This document shows positions 56,763 through 64,000 of a stretch of 64,000 bases of DNA, piece by piece (the first letter of the stretch is position 1; each line of letters begins with the position of its first letter). The DNA comes from an uncultured Bacteroidota bacterium. GTDB taxonomy: Bacteria; Bacteroidota; Bacteroidia; Flavobacteriales; Flavobacteriaceae. Location of the stretch: assembly GCA_902619315.1 (NCBI GenBank), contig CACNDW010000007.1, forward strand, positions 35,238 through 99,237, in the 5' to 3' direction. The notes below the pieces were generated by a model. That model saw only the letters and a program-made list of their open reading frames with translations. It did not search any database and was not told where the DNA came from. Both the position numbers and the translations under genes were made by a program.

Positions 56763-58301
56763 TTAAAGCTTTTTCAACAATTCGCTCATCGAAAGCTTGT
56801 CTCTCAACAAATTTCCTAGTGACTCGATAGCGATTCGTTCTTGGGTCATGCTGTCCCGGTCTCTGATGGTCACACTCTGATCTTCTAAGGTTTGATGATC
56901 TATGGTAATGCAATAAGGAGTCCCTAATGCATCTTGTCTGCGATAACGTCGGCCCACAGCATCTTTTTCGTCATAGGTGACGGAAAAATCCCACTTAAGA
57001 TCCCCGACAATTTTTTGAGCAATTTCGGGAAGTCCATCTTTTTTGACCAAAGGAAAAATGGCCAATTGGGTGGGCGCCAAAACAGGAGGAAGTTTGAGCA
57101 CCGTTCGGGTGGATCCATCCTCTAGGGTTTCCTCTTGCAGGGCTTTGGAAAATACCGCCAAAAACATTCTGTCCAGACCTATAGAGGTTTCAACAACATA
57201 GGGTACGTAGTTTTCGTTTCTTTCGGGATCGAAATATTGTAGTTTTTTTCCTGCATATTTTTCGTGGTTACCCAAATCAAAATCGGTTCGGGAATGGATG
57301 CCCTCCAGCTCTTTAAATCCAAAGGGGAATTGGAATTCGATATCGGTGGCCGCATCGGCATAATGGGCCAGTTTTTCGTGGTCGTGAAATCGATAGTTTT
57401 CGTTACCAAGGCCCAGTGTTTGGTGCCATTTGAGTCTTTTTTCTTTCCAGTGTTCATACCATTCTTTTTGTGTTCCTGGTGGGATGAAGAATTGCATTTC
57501 CATCTGTTCGAATTCGCGCATGCGGAAGATGAATTGACGGGCTACGATTTCATTGCGAAAGGCTTTTCCAATTTGTGCAATACCAAAAGGGAGTTTCATC
57601 CTTCCCGATTTTTGGACATTGAGGAAGTTGACAAAAATTCCTTGGGCGGTTTCTGGCCGCAAATAAAGATCTATGGCAGTATCGGCCGAGGCACCGAGCT
57701 TGGTATCAAACATAAGGTTGAATTGCTTTACGTCGGTCCAGTTTCGGGAGCCTGATTCGGGGCAGGCGATTTCCAGTTCCTCGATCAGCGCTTTGACATC
57801 GGTCAAATCTTCCTTTTCAAGGGATTGTCCCATGCGTTTGAGAATGTTATCGGCTTTGTTGCGATATTCTACCAATCGGGGGGTGGTGGAACAAAATTGA
57901 TCTTTATCAAAAGCACTACCAAAACGCTTTGCAGCTTTGTTGATCTCTTTGTTGATCTTGTTTTCAATCTTGGCGACATAATCCTCAATGAGGACGTCGG
58001 CGCGGTATCTTTTCTTGGAGTCTTTGTTGTCGATTAGGGGGTCGTTAAATGCATCGACATGGCCGGAGGCTTTCCAAGTGGTGGGGTGCATAAAAATGGC
58101 AGCATCGATCCCTACGATATTTTCATTGAGTTGTACCATGGCTTTCCACCAGTAATCGCGTATGTTTTTTTTTAGGGCCACTCCATTCTGTCCATAATCA
58201 TAAACAGCACTCAAGCCATCGTAAATTTCACTGGATTGGAAAATAAAACCATACTCTTTGGCATGGGAAATTACTTTTTTAAAGATCTCAGTTTGTTGCA
58301 T
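56763..58301 (-). CDS. glyS: Glycine--tRNA ligase (single-chain alpha2 type)
   Basis: FKKVISHAKEYGFIFQSSEIYDGLSAVYDYGQNGVALKKNI, YLRPETAQGIFVNF, FGIAQIGKAFRNEI, RMREFEQMEMQFF. Start MQQTEIFKKV at 58301 preferred over 58352. Confidence 0.96.
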   Translation of the reverse strand: MQQTEIFKKVISHAKEYGFIFQSSEIYDGLSAVYDYGQNGVALKKNIRDYWWKAMVQLNENIVGIDAAIFMHPTTWKASGHVDAFNDPLIDNKDSKKRYRADVLIEDYVAKIENKINKEINKAAKRFGSAFDKDQFCSTTPRLVEYRNKADNILKRMGQSLEKEDLTDVKALIEELEIACPESGSRNWTDVKQFNLMFDTKLGASADTAIDLYLRPETAQGIFVNFLNVQKSGRMKLPFGIAQIGKAFRNEIVARQFIFRMREFEQMEMQFFIPPGTQKEWYEHWKEKRLKWHQTLGLGNENYRFHDHEKLAHYADAATDIEFQFPFGFKELEGIHSRTDFDLGNHEKYAGKKLQYFDPERNENYVPYVVETSIGLDRMFLAVFSKALQEETLEDGSTRTVLKLPPVLAPTQLAIFPLVKKDGLPEIAQKIVGDLKWDFSVTYDEKDAVGRRYRRQDALGTPYCITIDHQTLEDQSVTIRDRDSMTQERIAIESLGNLLRDKLSMSELLKKL

Positions 58302-58308
58302 AGTTGGG

Positions 58309-58316
58309 CAAAAGTA
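58309..58316 (-). promoter_or_regulatory. -7 element TACTTTTG for glyS (near-leaderless)
   Basis: TAnnTTTG ends 7 nt before the ATG at 58299-58301 on the minus strand. No canonical TTG at standard spacing. Confidence 0.45.
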
Positions 58317-58610
58317 AGTCTTTTTCCTATTTCTAGGATGCCTTGAATTCATTTCGATGAAAAATTTAATAAATACGATTCTCTGTGTTTATTTTATATT
58401 TTGTTTTTGTAAGCTTTCCCAACTTTTTTGAATTTCTTAATAATGCCTAAAAGATTATTTGTTTTGATTACCAGTTGTTACTTAACCATTAGTATCACCC
58501 ATTGGATGATAACTATCATTTAGTGGAGAGAATTAACGAACTCCATAATATTGTATTGGTTATCAAGTAGGTTGTCTTGTGAATATTGCTTTATTTTGTC
58601 TGCACAATAG

Positions 58611-60317
58611 ATGGGTATGAATAAATCCGGGAAGTACTTTTTGTCCTTTTTGATTATGGTTTCCCTAGCCAAATGCGCCAGGAAATCTATCCCAACGGGA
58701 GGACTAAAAGACACATTGCCCCCATTAATGATAAATGCTTCTCCAAAGATGAACACGGTTTTTTTTGATAAGGAAAAAATCATTATAACCTTCGATGAGT
58801 TTATTAAACTTAAAGATATTTCCAAGCAGTTGATCATTTCCCCTCCATTGGAATTGGATAAATACAAGGTCAAACCTCAAGGAACTGTTGCCAAAAAAAT
58901 TCAGATCCAACTATTGGATTCACTTAAGAAGGAAACAACTTACACATTTAATTTTGGTGAAAGCATTGTTGACAACAACGAAAACAATCCCTTGCCTTTT
59001 TTTCGCTACGCTTTGTCTACAGGTCCTATTATTGATAGTCTGGAGATCAGGGGTAAAGTCACCGATGCATATGAACGCATTACTGAGCCCTACACCTCCA
59101 TTCATTTGTATCCTGTTGACAGTACTTATTCCGATTCTACCATTTTCCTAAAAAAACCTTTCTATGTTACCAGCACTTTGGATTCTGTGATATATAATTT
59201 TAAAAATTTACGTCCCGATACCTATGAAATTATTGCAATCAAAGATGTGGGAGGAAATTATTTATTCGACCAAAACATAGATAAAATAGGCTTCTTGGAG
59301 AAACCAATCACCCTGCCTGGGGACAGTGTCATCAATTTCAGGATCTTTAAAGAAATTCCCAATCAATTCTGGACAAGGCCTTTTTTTATAAATACCAGCC
59401 TAATAGGTTTTGGATATTATGGTGAAGCTGATAGAGAAGCCATTGAGGTGAAAAGTAAAGTGCCTCGAAATTTTAGGTATCTGATAAACAAGAATCGTGA
59501 AACGGACACTTTGAACTTTTGGTTTAGAGGAGATAAATTGGATTCGTTGAAGTTTGCCATCAAAGAAGAAGATACTACCCGTTTGTTCAATGTTAAGTTC
59601 AAAAAAGAATTGAGAGACTCTCTAGAAATTTCAGTAATAACTAAGTCAATTATGGGCTTGTTGGACAGTTTTAAAATTAAATCGAATTTACCATTAGTAA
59701 AAATTAATTTGGATTTGATCAATATCAAAGGATTAGACTCTTTATCGGTACCCTACAAGGCATCATTGGATAAAAATTACGATAGATTATCCCTATTTTA
59801 CGATTGGCTTCCCAATGATAATTACAAAATCGAATTATTGCCCAATGCTTTGATAGATTTTTGGGGAAACACTCATGATACGCTAAGATTCAGTGCCAAA
59901 ACCAAACCAATTGAGGACTATGGAAATATTTTCTTGCAGATACTCAGGGAGGATAAAGATCCCTTTGTTTTGGAACTGGTCAACCTAAAAGGGGAAATCT
60001 TGAGAAGGTTAGATGTTTCTAACGAATCGGATTTTTATGAATTCAAATATCTCCTGCCTGGAAATTATTTGTTTCGATACATCAAAGACAAAAATGGCAA
60101 TAAAAAGTGGGATACCGGAAACTACCTTAAAAAAATTCAACCTGAGATGGTTTATTACTCGCCGGATACAATCGATTTAAGGGCCAACTGGGAAATTAAT
60201 CAGCGGTTAAAAATTCCTGGTGAGGTGGAAAGTTTACCTGATCCGGATTCCATGGATATTAACATAAATAGGAAGACTCCTCCAGGTTTTGACTCCTTGA
60301 GAATATCAAATAAATAG
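58611..60317 (+). CDS. Ig-like (SbsA/Big_5-like) domain lipoprotein
   Basis: 568 aa. MVSLAKCARKSIPTGGLKDTLPPLMINASPKMNTVFFDKEKIIITFDEFIKLKDISKQLIISPPL. Confidence 0.8.
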   Translation: MGMNKSGKYFLSFLIMVSLAKCARKSIPTGGLKDTLPPLMINASPKMNTVFFDKEKIIITFDEFIKLKDISKQLIISPPLELDKYKVKPQGTVAKKIQIQLLDSLKKETTYTFNFGESIVDNNENNPLPFFRYALSTGPIIDSLEIRGKVTDAYERITEPYTSIHLYPVDSTYSDSTIFLKKPFYVTSTLDSVIYNFKNLRPDTYEIIAIKDVGGNYLFDQNIDKIGFLEKPITLPGDSVINFRIFKEIPNQFWTRPFFINTSLIGFGYYGEADREAIEVKSKVPRNFRYLINKNRETDTLNFWFRGDKLDSLKFAIKEEDTTRLFNVKFKKELRDSLEISVITKSIMGLLDSFKIKSNLPLVKINLDLINIKGLDSLSVPYKASLDKNYDRLSLFYDWLPNDNYKIELLPNALIDFWGNTHDTLRFSAKTKPIEDYGNIFLQILREDKDPFVLELVNLKGEILRRLDVSNESDFYEFKYLLPGNYLFRYIKDKNGNKKWDTGNYLKKIQPEMVYYSPDTIDLRANWEINQRLKIPGEVESLPDPDSMDININRKTPPGFDSLRISNK

Positions 60318-60336
60318 TATCTTTGAAACAAAAAAA

Positions 60337-60420
60337 ATGGGTGTAGGTAATATTGTCTTGGCTTGTGTTTTTGTTTGTATTCTATTGGGTGTAATTGCCA
60401 TGATTCAATCCAGGCTTTAG
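60337..60420 (+). CDS. Putative 27-aa single-TM microprotein
   Basis: ATG...TAG encoding MGVGNIVLACVFVCILLGVIAMIQSRL, 20 nt after the Ig-like lipoprotein. Absent from the supplied ORF track (too short). Confidence 0.35.
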   Translation: MGVGNIVLACVFVCILLGVIAMIQSRL

Positions 60421-60462
60421 TGGGTGTTATTCCACTTTAATTGACTCAGTTTACTGCAAAAT

Positions 60463-61926
60463 TTAGAGACGGTTGATAAAGCTTTCTAATGAGTCTTTGA
60501 ATTGTATTCCTTCAAAGGTTCTGACTTTGTTTAATTTTTGATTTGCTTCTAGCCCCCAAAGTAGGAATTCGACCATAAAGTAATAATCTTTTGAGTCCAA
60601 TTCCGATTGAAACTTTTTCATTATTGTTTTGATAGCCGGGATGCTGTCCAATGATTTTTGATGGTTTTTTTCATCAGATACGTCTTCCAAAAAGAGTTCA
60701 TTTTCTTTTGAAAACCATGCTATGAGTTGATCGTAAGGGCTTTCTTCATTGGGTTTTTTAAGTTTTTCAATCCTAGGAAAGTAAAGAGGAAATAGACTTT
60801 TGATAGCAGACGAAATTAAATGATAAGCGACTTCTCCAGCCCCTTCTTGTTCTCCTTCGTAGACCAATTCGATTTTACCATTGATTGCGGTAATTACTCC
60901 CAGGAAGTCACTCACTCTGATGGAGGTTTTGGAATCATGGGAAATCAGTAATCGTCTTTCAGCTGAACTGATCAGGTTTTCAAATGCCGTAATGCTCATT
61001 CGAGTACTCACCCCGCTTTTGGGATCAACATACTCACTTTTACGGGCCTCGAAACCAATTTGTTCTAAAAGGTCTTTGGCTAATTCAGGAATGTGAATTT
61101 GTGATTCATTTTCTTTACTGAAATGAGCTTCCTGTTGTGTAATCCTTTTAGCAATTTCGATATTATGAGGATAATGTGTCAAAATCTGAGAACCGATTCT
61201 GTCTTTGAGTGGAGTTACGATACTTCCTCGGTTGGTATAATCTTCAGGATTAGCCGTAAATACAAATTGTATTTCTAGGGGGAGCCGCAGTTTAAAGCCT
61301 CTGATTTGAATTTCTTTTTCTTGTAAAATAGAAAAGAGTGACACTTGAATTCTGGCCTGTAAATCTGGCAATTCATTGAGGACAAAAATACACCTGTGAG
61401 CACGTGGGATCATGCCATAGTGTATCACTTTTTCGTCTGCATAGCTCAATTTGAGTGTTGCAGCTTTGATGGGGTCAACGTCACCGATCAAATCGGCTAC
61501 CGTAACATCGGGTGTGGCTAATTTTTCAAAAAAACGTTCATTCCGATGCATCCAAGCTACAGGGGTATTGTCCCCTTTTTCCTCAATAATTTCCTTGGCC
61601 CAGCGCGAAATAGGTTGAAGTGGATCGTCATTGATTTCAGATCCGGCAACCACCGGGATCCATTCGTCTAGAAGGTCGGTCATTTGTCTGGCGAGTCTTG
61701 TTTTTGCTTGTCCCCTTAACCCCAAAAGATTAATGTTGTGGCCGGAAAGTATGGCTCTCTCCAGATCGGGAATCACTGTATTTTCATAACCGATTAATCC
61801 TTTAAAAGAGTGCTCCCCTTTTTTGATTATTTCTCTGAGATTTTGCGCGAGTTCCTCCTGTATGCTGTTAGGTCGATAATTCGTTTTTTTGAGTTCCTTA
61901 AGCGTTGTTATTGTTGGTTTTTCCAT
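60463..61926 (-). CDS. MoxR/BchI-like AAA+ ATPase (Mg-chelatase I-like)
   Basis: 487 aa. NINLLGLRGQAKTRLARQMTDLL Walker A-like, HRCIFVLNELPDLQARIQVSLFSILQEKEIQIRG, FVFTANPEDYTNRGSIVTPLKDRIGSQILTHYP. Confidence 0.9.
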   Translation of the reverse strand: MEKPTITTLKELKKTNYRPNSIQEELAQNLREIIKKGEHSFKGLIGYENTVIPDLERAILSGHNINLLGLRGQAKTRLARQMTDLLDEWIPVVAGSEINDDPLQPISRWAKEIIEEKGDNTPVAWMHRNERFFEKLATPDVTVADLIGDVDPIKAATLKLSYADEKVIHYGMIPRAHRCIFVLNELPDLQARIQVSLFSILQEKEIQIRGFKLRLPLEIQFVFTANPEDYTNRGSIVTPLKDRIGSQILTHYPHNIEIAKRITQQEAHFSKENESQIHIPELAKDLLEQIGFEARKSEYVDPKSGVSTRMSITAFENLISSAERRLLISHDSKTSIRVSDFLGVITAINGKIELVYEGEQEGAGEVAYHLISSAIKSLFPLYFPRIEKLKKPNEESPYDQLIAWFSKENELFLEDVSDEKNHQKSLDSIPAIKTIMKKFQSELDSKDYYFMVEFLLWGLEANQKLNKVRTFEGIQFKDSLESFINRL

Positions 61927-61929
61927 GGG

Positions 61930-63054
61930 TTATCCAAAACGTTTTTTTCTGTTTTTTTCATAATCTTCAAAAATCATTTCACCGAGGTTGTTAAGCCCGG
62001 TATAAAAAGCCTTTCCGTTGTTTGCTCTGGTAAAATCTTGAACAAATTTTTTGAGATAGGGGTCAGAGGCGATCATAAAAGTGGTTATAGGGACTTTAAT
62101 TTTTTTGGCTTGCCGAGCCATAGAATAGCATTTTTCTACAATTGACCGATCAAGTCCTGCACTGTTTTTGTAGTAGCTTCCATCAGGCATTTTGAGGCAA
62201 CTGGGTTTACCGTCGGTGATCATAAAGATTTGTTTGTTGGTATTTCTTTTTCTTCGGAGCATATCCATGGCCAAGTCCAAACCGGCAACAGTGTTGGTGT
62301 GATATGGTCCTACTTGTAAATAGGGTAATTCTTTGATGGATATGGGTCGTGCATCATTTCCAAATACTAAGATGTCTAAGGTGTCTTTGGGATAGCGGGT
62401 GGTTATCAATTCTGCCAGTGCCATGGCTACTTTTTTGGCGGGGGTAATTCGATCTTCACCATACAAAATCATGCTGTGACTGATATCAATCATCAAGACT
62501 GTACTCATCTGGGATTTGTGATGATTTTTTTCAACAACCAGATCATCCTCAGTAATCATAAAATCTCCTAAACCAGAGTGAATTTGTGCATTTTTGATGC
62601 TTTCGGTCAAAACTATGTTCTCCAACGAATCTCCAAATTGGAAGCTACTGAGCTCTCCCGATTTATCGTCTCCTGCTCCTTGATGCTGGGTGTTGTGGTT
62701 GCCCAATCCTGATTTTCTCAACTTTCCAAAAATTTGCTTTAAGGCGTGTTCTCTTAAGATTTTTTCAGTCTTGGCGGTAATTCCCATGGATCTTTCACTG
62801 CCATCGGGTTTGATCTCGGCTTTGATAAAGCCTTTGTCCAAAAGGTCTTCAATAAAATCGTCGATGGTGTATTTCTCATCTGTCAATTGATACTCCTTGT
62901 CCAGCTCACGAAGCCAGTCGATAGCTTCATCAAAATCTCCAGAGGTATGGGTAATCAATTCCTTAAAAACTTCAAATAGTTTTTCAAAAGGGGATTGATC
63001 TGCCAATTGGGCTTGACGGAATAATACTCCTGTTCTTGAGTTATAAAAATTCAT
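61930..63054 (-). CDS. VWA domain-containing protein (BchD/CoxE-like partner)
   Basis: 374 aa. MIDISHSMILYGEDRITPAKKVAMALAELI (DxSxS MIDAS), FMITDGKPSCLKMPDG. Confidence 0.9.
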   Translation of the reverse strand: MNFYNSRTGVLFRQAQLADQSPFEKLFEVFKELITHTSGDFDEAIDWLRELDKEYQLTDEKYTIDDFIEDLLDKGFIKAEIKPDGSERSMGITAKTEKILREHALKQIFGKLRKSGLGNHNTQHQGAGDDKSGELSSFQFGDSLENIVLTESIKNAQIHSGLGDFMITEDDLVVEKNHHKSQMSTVLMIDISHSMILYGEDRITPAKKVAMALAELITTRYPKDTLDILVFGNDARPISIKELPYLQVGPYHTNTVAGLDLAMDMLRRKRNTNKQIFMITDGKPSCLKMPDGSYYKNSAGLDRSIVEKCYSMARQAKKIKVPITTFMIASDPYLKKFVQDFTRANNGKAFYTGLNNLGEMIFEDYEKNRKKRFG

Positions 63055-63082
63055 TCAAAATGGTGATCAAAGCAATTTAAGT

Positions 63083-63090
63083 CAAAGATA
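63083..63090 (-). promoter_or_regulatory. Putative -7 element TATCTTTG upstream of the VWA-AAA operon
   Basis: TAnnTTTG match on minus strand; nearest TTG spacing (14 nt) is short. Confidence 0.35.
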
Positions 63091-63137
63091 AATCAAAATA
63101 GCACCAAAGAAAAGATATTGATTATAGAAATTGTAGA

Positions 63138-64000
63138 TTACATTTCCAGAGATCGGATATACTGTTCTAAGAGAGCCAAACCTTCTTGATGCACACTATT
63201 TCGTCCAATTTCGGGCATCATAATTCCAGGGTCGGTACTGTTGTATCGGTAAATCATGATGGAGTTTTCGGGTTCACCCGGAACAATACTGAATTTGAGA
63301 TTTCCCGACCCTTTACCGGCGGCAATGGGTGGTTTGAATATTCCCCTCCTGCGGTTGTTTTTTTCGTGGTAGGTGAGGTTAAGGCCTGAATTTTTCGCCG
63401 GACCAAGGTCATTATGACAATGAGCGCAGTTGATGTGAAGGTAGGCTTTGGCCCTTTCATCAAGAGTCCCTGAATCTTTTTGATTCCAGACAGCAAAGCG
63501 AGGACGTTTATCTTTGTCGGGGAGTCCCGTAAGAACTTCTTTTTGGACGAAGTACTCCAGTTGGTCATGAACCATTCCCTGGTAAATATTATTTCGGTTA
63601 AGCTGACCCGCAATGGGACCAATAGGGGAAATTTCCCTACCCAACATATGGCAGCTTTTGCACTGGGTTTGATTGGGAATTACATAGTTTAGGTTTTGAC
63701 TTTTTCCCTTGTGATCGATCCAGCTTACCGGAGTTTCTCCCCCGATGATATTTACAAAAGCATCAGTTTGCTCGTCGTTCCAGACATAGGAAAGGGTTTT
63801 CCATGATTGATTTTCCTCTTTAATCAACAAACGGGTTTCTATGATTTGCTTTTCGCTCTCCGGATTTCTGAAGTCTAATGGATAGTAAAAGTTTTTGATG
63901 ATGATGCTTCCAACATCAAACTTCATTACTCCCTCGGGGCGATAGGACATTTTCTTTCCCTCGGGAAAATATATGAATCTTTTTTTGTAAGAGTAGTCTG
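63138..64000 (-). CDS. SO_2930-like diheme c-type cytochrome (5' end outside the window)
   Basis: CKSCHMLGREISPIGP and INCAHCHNDLGPAKNSGLNLTY heme motifs. The frame stays open to 64000 (upstream residues DYSYKKRFIYFPEGKK), so the listed Met at 63950 is not the start. Confidence 0.82.
   Translation of the reverse strand, partial: DYSYKKRFIYFPEGKKMSYRPEGVMKFDVGSIIIKNFYYPLDFRNPESEKQIIETRLLIKEENQSWKTLSYVWNDEQTDAFVNIIGGETPVSWIDHKGKSQNLNYVIPNQTQCKSCHMLGREISPIGPIAGQLNRNNIYQGMVHDQLEYFVQKEVLTGLPDKDKRPRFAVWNQKDSGTLDERAKAYLHINCAHCHNDLGPAKNSGLNLTYHEKNNRRRGIFKPPIAAGKGSGNLKFSIVPGEPENSIMIYRYNSTDPGIMMPEIGRNSVHQEGLALLEQYIRSLEM

Noticed and set aside
57264-57755. 163-aa plus-strand ORF
   Set aside because: Entirely antisense to glyS, which has all class II synthetase motifs.
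58505-58518. Small palindrome ATGATA-AC-TATCAT upstream of the Ig-like lipoprotein
   Set aside because: Only 6-bp arms in AT-rich intergenic DNA; not distinguishable from chance without conservation.
1-64000. CRISPR array, IS element, integrase, prophage or rRNA operon
   Set aside because: No regularly spaced repeats, transposase/integrase-like ORFs or rRNA-like sequence noticed in the window.

Overview
This 64 kb, AT-rich, gene-dense window looks like chromosome from a Flavobacteriales-type Bacteroidota. That call rests on family content, Bacteroidetes TTTG-N19-21-TAnnTTTG promoters, a single-subunit SdhC, DUF2723, and the xth-ompA and hem layouts. Most of it is core housekeeping sequence: sdhCAB, nrdBA, dgt, glyS, an S41 protease, a near-complete heme pathway (hemJ; AraC-hemH-MATE; hemACDEFB), a PiT transporter with a beta-helix lipoprotein and TonB receptor, and an AAA+/VWA pair. 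There is one tRNA-Gln. I saw no rRNA, CRISPR array, IS element or prophage. The main accessory block is about 5.0-14.5 kb: a CBM9-like lipoprotein, a Tat-type glycosylasparaginase, a DUF4838 protein, a c-type-heme DUF1549/LamG/DUF1553 protein and a Tat-type DUF1501 protein. This resembles a planctomycete-style glycan-processing and redox module of unknown function. The best regulatory lead is a perfect 7-1-7 dyad (TTAGAAT-A-ATTCTAA) between an AraC/PchR-like regulator operon that contains hemH and the divergent hemA operon. It suggests a Fur/PerR-family-controlled heme circuit. All product calls come from reading the sequence; no database search was run.
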